64,000 nucleotides of DNA from Nansenia antarctica (lineage: Eukaryota; Chordata; Actinopteri; Argentiniformes; Microstomatidae), in contig OZ022344.1 of NCBI GenBank assembly GCA_963989245.1, positions 64,745,694-64,809,693 on the forward strand, in the 5' to 3' direction. A program made the translations under genes and the position numbers. The notes below the pieces were generated by a model that saw nothing but the letters and a program-made list of their open reading frames with translations, was not told the origin of the DNA and did no database searches. Positions 12,007 to 24,379 of the stretch are shown here, piece by piece; the stretch's first letter is position 1, and every line of letters begins with the position of its first letter.

Positions 12007-13245
12007 TGTACATCACTTTGAATCAATGTACCACGGTGATAAGATGATTTCTGATATTGGAGTAGGAAGTAACATCATGTCACGTGGCCGAATGAAGATC
12101 GTTCTGGTCTCCATTCTGTACAGGTGTTACAGCATGCTTGGTTATGGCTGGTCAGAATGAGCAATATTTCCAAATGTTTTGTTAGTGTGTCTAGTGCAGG
12201 CGCAGGCCTAGGGGAGGAGGGTATGTCTGTCTGTCTGTCTCCTGGCCCGGAGACATACAGCTGTTCTGACTGACTTCATTGGATTAGTGTTAGCATCGAT
12301 ACATGCATTCACAATGAGCAGTTCAACTAAGTCCACGGTTTACTCTTCAACCTTATCGGAGGCGAATTATGTAAATATTTGGGCTGCAGGGTTGGCAGGC
12401 TGGGTTTGTTCTATGTGAATGGCAGCATAATGACTCATGACTCTGAGATTATGAGAAGAAAACATTGTCGCTGGCCTCAAATGCTGCTGCCAGTAGGCTG
12501 AGGGAACGTGTGGAAGGGTTCCAGAAATAGGAATCCTAGCCTGATAGTCATGATAACATGACAAGCCGTGGCATTTCAAATAGAATTTATTTGAAAAATG
12601 ACAACAGATCCTGTTATTTCCTGCCAGGATTCTTAGCAATACAAAAGAGAGAAACGTATACAGAGCTCCAAAATAATATTGTTCATCCGTCCCGTAGATG
12701 AAAACCATCGGAGACACAATATCGACTCATGGACAATGTGTTCTAACGCTGCACGCGCTCCTTCATCATCACAGACAGGTGAACCGTCGCCATCGGACAC
12801 CGCCGTCTCGGGTGACGCCAGGACACCGTCTGTGGTGTGTTCATCCGAATTCCCGTCGGCTCTTTTAATTGGTTCACTTTAACGAGGCTCCCCCTTGATC
12901 GACAGATGGACGGGCCGTTCGAAGCCAGTGTGCTCGCTCGTTGCCTGCGAGTCCCCCCCCCCCTGTCCCCCTCTGAATAAAAACATTAATCGTGGTGACA
13001 TCGGGCTTGGCAAGCGGCCGACAACGAGATGCCGACCCGTAACGATCCACCGTCGGTACGGCCGATAAGCGGTAACGGCTCTACAGACCTGACATGTACA
13101 GCTGCTGGCGCAGTTCTAACAGAACACTTGTGACAGTGGTCGTCAGTCACCTAGTTACTATTTGTCCTGCTTCAGTCCTGAGAGTGGGAGAGGGAGAGGG
13201 AGAAGGAGGGGGGGCGGGGGTATAGAGACATCAGGAGGATACGTC

Positions 13246-13994
13246 CATTCCTCACCAGAGAAGCAGCACAACTTTTGGTCCAGACACTTGTGATCTCCCA
13301 CCTTGACTACTGCAACGCACTCTTGGCCGGGCTCCCCGCCTTCGCCATCAGACCTCTGCAGCTCATCCGGAATGTTTCTGCCCGTCTTCTTGTGTTTGAT
13401 CTCCCCCAAACTCTCCCATGTCACCCCCCCCTCCGTCGCACCCTTCACTGACTTCCGGTAGCAGCTCGCATCTGATTCGAGACCCTGGCGCTCGCCTACC
13501 GGGCCCCTACCCTACTTGCAAGCGATGGTCAGCCCTGAAATACCTGCCCGATCACTCTGTTCTTCCACCTCGGCTGGCCGACTGGCACTGCCGCCTCTAT
13601 GAGGAAGCTGTGGTTTTGCTATTCGGTCACGACTTTCCACTGTCCTGGCACCCCGCTGGCAGAACTGTCAGGACTGCAGAGTCATTACCTCTCTCCTGCT
13701 GTAGATTGAAGAAACATCTCTTCAGGCTACTTAACTGTCCCTCCTAAACACCTCCTCCTCCCCACTACCCCCCTGTACAGTTTCTCTACTATAAATGCAA
13801 AATAAATACCTTTTTGAAAAAAGTCGAGCATTCTAGCATTGTGACTGCCAATGGCCCCTGGTCATTGCAATGATTACTTTTTCTTACGATGACTGATGGA
13901 TAGACGATTCACTTACTTTAGACAAATGTACTTGTTGTAAATCGCTTTGGATAGAGGTGGCTGCTTAAATGCCAAAAATGTGAATGCAAATGTA
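13246..13994 (+). mobile_element. L2-type LINE fragment, decayed
   Basis: Longer than the 9.4 kb copy, but its reading frame is broken by indels and stops. Recognisable pieces in different frames are LVQTLVISHLDYCNALLAGL, QLIRN.SARLL and RLKKHLFRL. It ends with the tail TAAATCGCTTTGGATAGAGG near 13938. The upstream part covers the segment of the reverse transcriptase C-terminal region that the 9.4 kb copy lacks. Confidence 0.8.
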
Positions 13995-14165
13995 GAGAGA
14001 GAGAGAGAGGGGGGAGTGGGAGAGGCATAGGGAGAGAGGAAGGGGCAGAGAGATAGGAAGAGGGAGAGAGGGGGGAGAGGGACAGAGTGACGGGGAGACA
14101 GAGAGAGATTTAAGACTGAGACGTCAACTGAAGCTCTCAGGCTTGCTGTTCTCCTGAAGCACACA

Positions 14166-14251
<86 letters not shown>

Positions 14252-14432
14252 GCTGTCAGATCGATCAGGTGATTACTCAGCTAAACTGTCAAACACATGA
14301 CGACCGCTTCCCATTGAGTCTTCATTAGTGTGATGACTCGCACTCCCTGAGGATGCCACACACACACACGCACACACACACACGCACACGCACGCACACA
14401 CGCACACACACACGCACACACACACACACACA
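13995..14432. repeat. (GA)n then two (CA)n microsatellites
   Basis: GA-rich 13995-14108, (CA)n 14159-14249, and (CA)n / (CACG)n 14357-14432. Confidence 0.92.
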
Positions 14433-14852
14433 TGAGAGGCTAGAAGCCCTGTAGATTCTGTGTTTGAGGGGGGAGAGCCAAGGAAGCAGGAAGCGACAAA
14501 TCCCAGAAGAAAGGCAAAGGGACAGAGATGATGACAGTAAAAAGGCCTTGTCAAACACTTCAACAGGGGCCGCGAGGGGTAACAATAGCTTTTTTTACTC
14601 CGCGTAAGCAGGAATAAAAAAGACGGGAGCTCTTAAGTTCTCAAAGATAACTGACAACCGGCCCCGTCGGAGAAAAAAAAAGTTGGCAAAGAAACTTCCG
14701 CGCAGAATGTCCTGAGGAGGAGACGACACCCCTCTGAGTCGGTGAGAAGTCTTGTCAGAACCCTGCTTTTTGATCAGTCAGATCCTGGCCCTGAAAGAGT
14801 CTACTGGAAGTGCTGGCTGTGGGAGACTGCGGTCTGGTAGCTAATTATGACC

Positions 14853-14859
14853 CTGTGTG

Positions 14860-14896
<37 letters not shown>
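14853..14896. repeat. (TG)n microsatellite
   Basis: Pure TG of about 44 bp. Confidence 0.95.
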
Positions 14897-14897
<1 letters not shown>

Positions 14898-15463
14898 TTT
14901 CAACCGCAGAGTTGCTGGTACAGTAATCATCCTCCCCCAGAACCCAATAGAGGAGGTGGAAGAGGTAAACAACAGGGAGAGAGGGAGGAGAGGACATGGA
15001 GGGAAGCGCGTCCTTAGTCGTTGTGTGAGAGAGAATGACCCAAACCACACACTGTTTTAGGCACAGAGAGAATCAACGTCTTGAAGTTGGACCACTTACA
15101 AAGCAGGCATTTAAATATCCAGTGTTTAAAGAAGTAAAAGCACATCATTTTACAGAAGTGCCATCCTGACATTAACAAACTTTATATAATACCTATCCAA
15201 TATGCATGTTGATGAATTAAACATTTTTCCTTTAAGCTGTGCTGAATATCATCTCTGCTTTCATATCGCACAAACGGAGATTAATGACCTTGCTGGGTTG
15301 AAAGGGTCTGGGCTATTTAATCAAAAGAGTGTGTTGTTAAATCAATGAATTCTGGACCCAAATATAAAGACTGATGATCTGACATTGTTGACTGCATTTT
15401 CCCTCGTTAACATTAGTTCCAGAACCCTGCGTTTTTCATCCTATTAGGGGAACGGATGCACGC

Positions 15464-15476
15464 ACGCACGTACGCA

Positions 15477-15540
<64 letters not shown>

Positions 15541-15580
15541 CTCACACACACACACACACACACACTCACACACACACTCA
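15464..15580. repeat. (CA)n microsatellite
   Basis: CA repeat with CTCTCA interruptions, preceded by CACG / TACG units. Confidence 0.95.
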
Positions 15581-15783
15581 AATGAGCATTGGGCCATAGC
15601 CAATGGAATGGCTGAAATTCGGGTGAGTTTTTCTAGGTGGTTGATTAAAACAGTGGCTTCAGGGCTGTCTGGTCTGGGCAGCAGCGGCCTCATCATTAGA
15701 TTATGTGTGTTACTGTCGAGACAAGGCTCTGATAATTAAGACGCTGTGCTTTCTATTGACAACAACAACAAAAACAGCAGGTT

Positions 15784-15899
15784 AGGGGAGGCTGATGGAG
15801 GTAGAAATCAGAGGATGGACGCATTGCACCATTTCTCATTCCATTCCATGTATTACAATGAGCCCGTCCTTCGATTTCAGCCTCTGACCGACCTCCCCT
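15784..15899. mobile_element. Palindromic MITE (copy A)
   Basis: Arms AGGGGAGGCTGATGGAGGTA on the left and the diverged complement ending ACCTCCCCT on the right. The centre holds CATTCCATTCCATG and ACAATGAGCCCGTCCT. Related to copy B at 25890-26031. I recall very similar palindromic repeats as abundant in salmoniform fish genomes. Confidence 0.65.
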
Positions 15900-15958
15900 G
15901 ATAGGCTATTAGTCTTCCATGTCATACATCCATAGGACAATCTACACATGTAAGTCTA

Positions 15959-16441
15959 CACTCACCGAACACTTTATTAGGAGCACTATACTAATACTGG
16001 GTAGGGCCTCCCTTTGCTCTAAAAACAGCCTACATTCTTGAAAACATTCCTTTGAGATTCTGGTCCATGATGACATGATTGCATCACGCAATTCCTGCTT
16101 CCAGACTTTTCAGGTGCACTTTCAAGCTGTGAATCTCCCGCTCTACCACAACCCAAAGGTGTTCTATTGCATTCAGATCCGGTGACTGGGAAGGCCACTG
16201 AAGAACACTGAACTTCATGAAACCAGTTTGAGACGACGTTTGCTTTGCGACATGGCGCATTATCATGCTGGAAGTAGCCATAAGAAGATGGGTATATTGT
16301 GGGCATGAAGGGATGCAACAATACTCAAAAAGGCTGTGGCATTCAAGCCATGATTGATAGTGTGCCAAGAAAACATTGCCCACACCATTACACCACCTCC
16401 ACCATGAGAAGGTGTTCAGGTGTTCCTAATAAAGTTGGCAG
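15959..16441 (-). pseudogene. Decayed Tc1-like transposon with transposase remnants
   Basis: The termini contain inverted CTTTATTAGGA (left) and TCCTAATAAAG (right), with TA next to each end. In between, the minus strand carries Tc1-family transposase motifs split between frames: QHDNAP (second catalytic Asp) near 16260 in one frame, and SQSPDLNAIEHLW (third catalytic residue, the Glu of the DD34E triad) near 16150-16190 in another. The N-terminal DNA-binding part and the first Asp are missing and the frame is broken, so it is non-functional. The total length of 483 bp is about a third of a full Tc1 element. Confidence 0.8.
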
Positions 16442-16735
16442 TAGGACTGTGTTGTGTGGGTTTTACTTTAGGTAACTGTATCTTCACTAGGCTTCGCTTA
16501 TGCCGGCTGTTCAGGAGTCTTCCTCATATCGCTGTCATGTTGATTTATTGTACACTACCACGGGACAAGTTTATAAAAGATACTAAGTATCACTTTCACC
16601 CAGTAGTTTGTTTTGCGATGCATAACAACTCGCCCTACGGCAGTATCGCGCAGGAGCATCCGGTGACGTCTCTCCGCGTTTGACAGGGGCCCTTTTATCA
16701 CTTTAGGGCTGCGTTCCCCAGCGCAGACAGACTGT

Positions 16736-16760
16736 TCTGTTCTGTTCTGTTCTGTTCTGT
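16736..16760. repeat. (TGTTC)n pentanucleotide repeat
   Basis: Five tandem TGTTC units. Confidence 0.85.
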
Positions 16761-17220
16761 TTGTCAGGTTTGTTGATGTTGCGGGTCGCTCGAGGACTCG
16801 CTGTGTGCCGGGAGGGAGAGTTCAGCAGCTGACTCCCCGGTTTGCTTGACTCCCTTCCCTCCCTCGCATTAATAAACCTCACTGCTGTACCACACAGCTG
16901 CAGTTAAAAACACTTAGCCCTCTCCCGTCTCTGCTGGGCCAACCTTGAACCTGAGATGAGAACAACGAGGCTAGCCAAGTTGTAATCACACAGAGGCTCA
17001 GGACAGAGAGGTTCAGAGCAGGTCTGTCTATCCATCTACCACTTCACACATACTGTAGTCAGTGTAATATGTCAGAAGATTGTCTTACATATTCATATTC
17101 ATTTCATATTAAGATCCTAGAATATTAGTTTGTTATTGTTAGATTAGCGTAGCCTGTGGGTGAACACAGTTCCCTTCCTTATCAGATTCTTAAGCTTGAC
17201 CATGTGATGTAGAACCCAGG

Positions 17221-17332
17221 CACACAAAAACACACATGGCACAGACACACACACACTCACACAAAAACACACACGGCACAGACACAGACACTCACACAAA
17301 CACACAGAGAGAGACACACACACAGACACACT

Positions 17333-17386
<54 letters not shown>

Positions 17387-17405
17387 TTCTCTCTCTCTCT
17401 CTTCC
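17221..17405. repeat. (CA)n / CACAGACA repeat and (CT)n
   Basis: Interrupted CA units, a pure CA block at about 17336-17382, then a short CT run. Confidence 0.93.
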
Positions 17406-17821
17406 TGTACATCCCCTCAGGCCTCTGAGGTTCTTTCATCTGGCTAAAGGGATGAGAGTTCCTTGAGACGGGGACGAGAGCGGGGGGCATTTGACCATAA
17501 TCTCCCTTCCTCTTTTATCAGACGCCATTTCTCTGCGGTCATGGGAAGGAGATTCCACGGCTTAACAACTAGGAAGTTAGACTTTCACTCTCTCCTCTCC
17601 TCATTACTCAGTCTGGGCATCGTTATCAGCCTGGGTGCAGGGGGTGCTCTCTCTACGGCAGGGCGCTTCATCCTGGCTCAGGGACATCGTACCTGGGAGG
17701 AACTTGTAGCTTATAGTTCAGTTTGTTTGGACCCCTGTTTTCTGTTGCTATGGCTGCAGCCACTCTTCCTGGGATCCACAAAAACAACTCAGAAACACAG
17801 AATACCTCGTAGCTATGAGTG

Positions 17822-17822
17822 A

Positions 17823-17875
<53 letters not shown>
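17822..17875. repeat. (TG)n microsatellite
   Basis: TG of about 40 bp then CGCGCG. Confidence 0.95.
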
Positions 17876-18136
17876 ACACTATGTCTATATGTAAACATTT
17901 TGACTTGGTGATGTAGTCCTTGGTGAAAAAGACGTTTGTCAGATGCGAAGCCACTCGCTACTCAGACCCAGCGCGGTGGTTGTTTATCTGTGTAGGGCAT
18001 CTTCCTGCTAACTCTGCAGACCTTCCGACTGGGGCCGTCCGACAGGATAGGGCGAGGTGGCTGTCAGGAAGTGACCCTCATTAGACACCAGAGAGCGGAC
18101 GTGAGAACGGCAACATCTCCCTTTTTGGGGGAGTTT

Positions 18137-19566
18137 CCTGAACAGCAGAGTTAGGCTACACTGAACACCAGAGTCAGGCTACACTGAACACCAGAGTTAG
18201 GCTACACTGAACACCAGAGTTAGGCTACACTGAACACCAGAGTCAGGCTGCACTGAACACCAGAGTTAGGCTGCACTGAACAGCAGAGTTAGGCTGCACT
18301 GAACACCAGAGTTAGGCTACACTGAACACCAGAGTTAGGCTGCACTGAACACCAGAGTTAGGCTGCACTGAACACCAGAGTTAGGCTACACTGAACACCA
18401 GAGTTAGGCTACACTGAACACCAGAGTTAGGCTACACTGAACACCAGAGTTAGGCTGCACTGAACACCAGAGTTAGGCTACACTGAACACCAGAGTTAGG
18501 CTGCACTGAACACCAGAGTTAGGCTGCACTGAACACCAGAGTTAGGCTGCACTGAACACCAGAGTTAGGCTACACTGAACACCAGAGTTAGGCTGCACTG
18601 AACACCAGAGTTAGGCTACACTGAACACCAGAGTTAGGCTGCACTGAACACCAGAGTTAGGCTGCACTGAACACCAGAGTTAGGCTACACTGAACACCAG
18701 AGTTAGGCTACACTGAACACCAGAGTTAGGCTGCACTGAACACCAGAGTTAGGCTACACTGAACACCAGAGTTAGGCTACACTGAACACCAGAGTTAGGC
18801 TACACTGAACACCAGAGTTAGGCTACACTGAACACCAGAGTTAGGCTGCACTGAACACCAGAGTTAGGCTGCACTGAACACCAGAGTTAGGCTGCACTGA
18901 ACACCAGAGTTAGGCTACACTGAACACCAGAGTTAGGCTGCACTGAACACCAGAGTTAGGCTACACTGAACACCAGAGTTAGGCTACACTGAACACCAGA
19001 GTTAGGCTACACTGAACACCAGAGTTAGGCTGCACTGAACACCAGAGTTAGGCTGCACTGAACACCAGAGTTAGGCTGCACTGAACAGCTGAGTTAGGCT
19101 ACACTGAACACCAGAGTTAGGCTGCACTGAACACCAGAGTTAGGCTGCACTGAACACCAGAGTTAGGCTGCACTGAACACCAGAGTTAGGCTGCACTGAA
19201 CACCAGAGTTAGGCTGCACTGAACACCAGAGTTAGGCTGCACTGAACACCAGAGTTAGGCTACACTGAACACCAGAGTTAGGCTACACTGAACACCAGAG
19301 TTAGGCTACACTGAACACCAGAGTTAGGCTGCACTGAACACCAGAGTTAGGCTACACTGAACACCAGAGTTAGGCTGCACTGAACACCAGAGTTAGGCTA
19401 CACTGAACACCAGAGTTAGGCTGCACTGAACACCAGAGTTAGGCTGCACTGAATACCAAAGTCAGGCTACACTGAACAGCTGAGTTAGGCTACACTGAAC
19501 ACCTGAGTTAGGCTGCACTGAACACCAGAGTTAGGCTGCACTGAACCCCAAAGTCAGGCTACACTT
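18137..19566. repeat. 23 bp minisatellite, about 62 copies
   Basis: A tandem array of a 23 bp unit that begins ACTGAACACC, continues AGAGTTAGG and ends CT(A/G)C. The copies are nearly identical apart from a single A/G dimorphism at the penultimate base. A few edge variants occur at both ends (CAGC for CACC, GTCAGG for GTTAGG). The unit length is not a multiple of 3 and no long frame crosses it. Confidence 0.97.
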
Positions 19567-20177
19567 TCTGAAGGTCTTTTTGGGGCAAGTCCCACTCTCG
19601 TATTATGTTTCAGTTTCCATTAGATAGAGACAGTGGAGAGAGAAAGGGAAGTAAGGAGGAGAGGGTGTCACCAGGGCATGGGCCGGATACTAACGAATGC
19701 CGACACGGGCATGTGTGTGCACTGCAGGCCGTGGTGCTGGACCACCGGACCAACCGGGGCCACGGACTACACTCTCTCCACGCTACATCAAAGGTTTCCC
19801 CTTCCACAGAGACAGCCGCCGAACCCTTTTAGGAAGCCATTTTGTGTTATCTAAGGCGATCTGCTCTTTCTGGGGGAATGACAGACATTCTCGGCTACAA
19901 GACGTTTGTTCTAAAAAAGACGGCGTTTCAATTATAGATAATATTAATACGGCTTCCAGGAAAGCGGGACCCTGCCTATTTTCCGAACTTGGAGAGCAGC
20001 CAGTCTGTCCTTAGGAGAGATCACAGGGTAAAACAGAAGAGAGAGAGTGGGCTCATTGTCTTAATAACACAGGAGCCTGATGGCTGTGTTCTGTTTTGCA
20101 TACAGGCACGATCAGGGGCAAGCAGACGGTTTGAGATTGCTCAACAATGTGTTATAAATAGCCTTTGGGACCATGGT

Positions 20178-20452
20178 GAGGCAGGCAGGCAGACAGGGAG
20201 GCAGGGAGGCAGGGATGGAGGCAGGGATGGAGGCAGACAGCCAGGGAGGGAGGCAGGCAGGCAGGCAGGGATAGAGGCAGGGAGGCAGGGAGGCAGGTGG
20301 GCAGGCAGGGAGGGAGGCAGGCAGCCAGGGAGGGAGGCAGGCAGGCAGACACGGAGGCAGACAGGCAGGGAGGGAGGCAGACAGGGAGGGTAGCAGGGAG
20401 GCAGATGGGGAGGAGGGAGGGAGGGAGGGAGGGAGGGAGGGAGGGAGGGAGA
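20178..20452. repeat. (GGCA)n / (GGGA)n purine-rich repeat
   Basis: GGCAGGCAG and GGGAGGCAG units to about 20408, then pure (GGGA)n. Minus-strand frames are Leu-Pro-Ser-rich artefacts. Confidence 0.95.
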
Positions 20453-20779
20453 TAGGGCACCAGGCAGCATAGAGGAGCCGGAGTTCTTTGTCTTTGCGAG
20501 GGAACAGATGAGGAGGAGGCTGGAGCTGCCCGTGCTCTCGCTCTGAGGACGCCGGAGCAGCTCATTAATAAACAACTTCCACTTCATTATCCAGAGGAGA
20601 GAACTTTTTTTGTTCCACCCTCCAAATTGTTGTTTGCAGGCAGATGTGTGTAAAAGCACCCATGAGGACCGACATGTGAAATTCACGGCAGCATGCAGTA
20701 ACACACTGGGTGTAAAATTTAAGAAAAGCAAATTTGGGGGAAATGAATGAAGTACATTTCTCAACCATCTTCCATTATA

Positions 20780-21900
20780 GAAATAAGGATACACAAATGC
20801 TTTGGCTTCTGGTCAAACATATGGAAAGGAAAACCTCTACCAGAAAAAGTATTTAAAGTGTTTAAGGATTAAAACATCAAACCTAATTAACCTCATATTA
20901 CCTATATTTTCTAATTGTTCTGCCTCTAATTGACTGAAGAACAGCTTCTACCACAGGGCCGTCCAGGCCCTGAACACAGCAAAGACCTAGGTTCTGGGCC
21001 CTGGACAGTCTGGACGGATTGATGGCAGCTGCTGGACTGAAAAAATCAGGTGTAGTGCTGAGGCACAAATATGTACATTTCAAGCCTGCAAACTGCGACA
21101 CTTTAAATAAATGTGCAATAACACTATTGTGCAATATGACAACCCTAGTCGTCTATCTGTACAGTATAGTATAGTGGATAGTGTACATAGCCTTTATTTA
21201 TGTAAACCAGCTCCTTCCCTTCTTGTGTTTTTTTTTCAAGTTTTTTTTTTTCTTTCCTAACACCAGGGGAGCCACCCCTCCTAAATGTCGTTGTTTGGTA
21301 CCTGTACTGTAGCAATGACAATAAAGACCATTCATTCATTCATTCATTCATTCATTCATAAGGAGGGAGGATAATGGCAGTTAGCACAAGTAAGAAGTTG
21401 TAGCCCTACCAGATGCTTAGTGTTTTTACTGATATCAATTTAGTTTATGAACTAATAAGTGATTAAAACTGCTCATTTTGTTACCAAATCGAAAACAGAA
21501 TTACTGAAATCACATTGTTCTTTTGTACAGGTCGTACGGAACCGAAAAACGTGTTCTAGGCCTACATGGAACTCAGAGGTGTTCCAAACGGGTTCTACAT
21601 GGAACTCAGAAGTGTTCCACACGGGTTCCTCCCACAGGGACAGCTGGGAACCAGTGGGAAATCAAACAGTAGGAGTTACAAACCACGGCATCAACATCCT
21701 CATCTCATCATGCTCTAAAAAACATTAGAGTTGTTGTTGACTACATTGGGGAAAGCAAAGCCAGCAAATCAGGCAAGTAGCTTGAGCAACTTGAGTTAGC
21801 CATTGAGAATGATGACATGCTGTATACAGTGTGTCGCACACGTCTAGAGTGACAGATTTGTCTTCACCGTTAAAGAGTGCACTGACACATACGGTGCGGT
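20780..21900. repeat. Diverged duplicated segment (copy 1; partner 33530-35200)
   Basis: Blocks in the same order in both places include TTCTGGTCAAACAT, CATCAAACCT, AAGTGATTAAAACTGCTCAT, GGCATCAAC, CCTCATCTCAT and AATGATGACA. In this copy the sequence around 21460-21500 is uninterrupted where the other copy carries a LINE. Confidence 0.6.
20937..21360 (+). mobile_element. LINE 3' end with (ATTC)n tail (copy 1)
   Basis: The first 50 bases encode a C-terminal reverse-transcriptase remnant (NSFYHRAVQALNTAKT then stop). A 3' UTR of about 340 bp follows, ending ATGACAATAAAGACC and (ATTC)n. It is nearly identical to 34222-34655 and related to 45528-45700 (minus) and 49909-49966. The short 5'-truncated form and tandem tail are typical of non-LTR elements. 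Confidence 0.8.
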
Positions 21901-22585
21901 GACAGATTCTTCAGATCCGTCCAACACTGGTTCCAGAGAATAATATAAATTAACTCTTTTCACTTTGCAGTTGGGATCACTGAGGCTAAACTCTGACCTA
22001 ATCGGGTGTGTCTATCTGCACATGACATAGGCCTACAGGTATTTTCACACTCACACTACAAAAGTAATACATTATATGACTACTTGCATAATATGACTAC
22101 TACTAGGCTATATGACTACTTGCACACTACCTGATTACTTGAACACTACCTGAATACTTTACTGTATCATATCGCATTTCATCTTATTGTACTTTGCATT
22201 TTACTGTATTATTGTGATTTTGTATCTTGCTGTCATGCCAATGTTGAAGAACCTAAACCAAAGAATTGGTGAATTGGTGTACTTAACATTGGATGTAATA
22301 ACATAGATTCTGATTAAATGTGGGGGTTTTTTTTTGGGGGGGGGGGGTTAGGAGGAATTGTTAGAAGTCGACCATGCTCATAGAGTTGTATGTTTTGTTT
22401 AACTTTGCTATCAAGGGTTTTTGTTTGGCATACATTTCAGTGAAGTGAAAAATCGAACAGTGCCAACAGAATGTTACTGCGGAATTGCCCTTGTAGCGTC
22501 TATTCACATCACAGGTCGAACGCCTGGCTTGTATTCAAGGCACAGACTTGCCATGGTAGTACCACCACAACATTTACACTCACGT

Positions 22586-22733
22586 GTACACACTTACACC
22601 CAGACATGTGTGTAATGCACACACACTCACACTCACTCACCCACACACACACACATTTGTACACACTTACACTCAGACATGTGTGTATGCACATTGCACA
22701 CACACTCACACACTCTCACACACACACACACGT
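22586..22733. repeat. (CA)n with internal duplication
   Basis: Two related blocks of about 90 bp, each with ACACTTACAC(C/T)CAGACATG then CA repeats. Confidence 0.9.
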
Positions 22734-23116
22734 ATTGTGTTGAAGCATACAATGGCAGATGAGAGGCAAACATAATGTCTCATTCCCTCCTCGTCATCTA
22801 ACACAATGAGCCAGGCTACACTCCACTACCCCTCCACCACCTCTCCACTGGCTGAGCTGTAGAAACACACTACTCTCACCTGCGGGGCTGTTTACATTGT
22901 CTCCGTTTCTGGGACGACGGGGAACACAAGACAATTAAACGGCCATTCAGTTATATATATATTACGGTGAGAGGACATTAACAGCCAAATGTGACCTTTT
23001 AAATGTCAGTGTTGTATCACGGTAGGTTTGTTTGAGCTTCTCCAGTGACACAGCATTAGTACAGAGTGTGTAATACAGACCCACACCTCTCCACATGTTT
23101 TTTAAACAGAAGAGCT

Positions 23117-23129
23117 ATGTGTGTGTGTT

Positions 23130-23191
<62 letters not shown>
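23117..23191. repeat. (TG)n microsatellite
   Basis: TG with two TTTG interruptions. Confidence 0.95.
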
Positions 23192-23528
23192 CACCAGGAG
23201 GTAAAGAACATCTGGCGTGAAAAAAAGTGAACGCATCAGACAACATGACGGGTGAACGGGACGGTAGCGAATCACGCGCTCACTCTGGGAGTTGATGGAG
23301 ACATTTTGATAGATAGACGGATATGGGCAGAAAAACATTTGATTCATAATCATTGCTTTACACTCCTGCAGTTGGGTAAAGAAGGCTATATGTATTCGAG
23401 AATAAATATTCGAAAAAATCAAAGTCAGTCACCCACACACAAAATAAATGTCAACATTCCAAAAGCTATCTATTGAAGTTTTCTTTCACCATGTAGCCTA
23501 TATTAGTGTAACCAACAGCTACTGCTCT

Positions 23529-23852
23529 CTCTATCTCTCTCTCTCTCTCTGTTCACACAAAGAAACTCTGTAGTAATTTAATTGTAGAGCGTAGGTGGTT
23601 GGTGGTTCTGGTCACCCATAATTTATTCTTTGATTTCATCTGGAAGGTGTGTCTGCCTCGGAGAATGGGCTTTAGGGAGCTCTCCTATTAATAAGACCTG
23701 TAGAGATCTGGGGAAGATAGGAGAGAGAGAGAGCGAGAGAGAGAGAGAAAGAAAGAAAGAAAGAAAGAAAGAAAAAGGGATGGGTGCAGTCTAGCTACGC
23801 AGGGTGGGTGTGTGGGTGTGTGTGTGTGCGTGTGCGTGTGAGAGAGAGAGAA
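23529..23852. repeat. (CT)n, (GA)n, (GAAA)n and (TG)n blocks
   Basis: CT 23529-23551, GA 23721-23750, GAAA 23748-23774, TG and GA 23808-23852, with unique sequence between. Confidence 0.9.
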
Positions 23853-24197
23853 GGCATGTCTGCCCATTGCCTCACGTAGCCTAGAGTCTATTAGACTCTA
23901 TTGAGAAAACAGATAACCACACAGACAACATTGGCATCATTATTACCCCCTTTCTAAAGAAGAAAGAGGCACTTTTTGTATGAGCTCTGCGCTTCCTTGT
24001 TGCACAACAGAAGCTTATCGCTCTGTGGAGTCAGAAGTATTCAGAGGAGAGAAAGAATGGCAAAATACCACGGTTGTAATGTTTTGTTCTTTTTTTTTAA
24101 ATAATTTCTATTATTATTATTATTTCAGGGATTTCAAGGTTGAGGACCATGCATTACTTGGAGGCTTACGCAACATGCCACAGTCATGGATGCTTAT

Positions 24198-24308
24198 ATT
24201 ACACTAGTACTAACGAGTACCACTAGTCATACATATTATACTAGTACTAACGAGTACCACTAGTCATACATATTATACTAGTACTAACGAGTACCACTAG
24301 TCATACAA
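24198..24308. repeat. 37 bp tandem repeat, three copies
   Basis: The unit contains ACTAGTACTAACGAGTACCA and CTAGTCATACATATTA. It is repeated three times with almost no divergence. Internal ACTAGT / ACTAGT and GTAC / GTAC blocks give it partial dyad symmetry. Confidence 0.85.
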
Positions 24309-24379
24309 CACAAAGGTGTGGTGGACCTTTACTATCGGTCGGGAGCCACAGACATCTCACACCACTATTCTACACTAAG

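Noticed and set aside
18137..19566. Regular repeats that could be mistaken for a CRISPR-like array
   Set aside because: The 23 bp units are directly adjacent with no unique spacers and the DNA is from a vertebrate; it is a minisatellite.
20141..20794. 217-codon minus-strand frame rich in Leu-Pro-Ser
   Set aside because: Translation of the GGCA/GGGA repeat extended into flanking unique sequence; no conserved domain.
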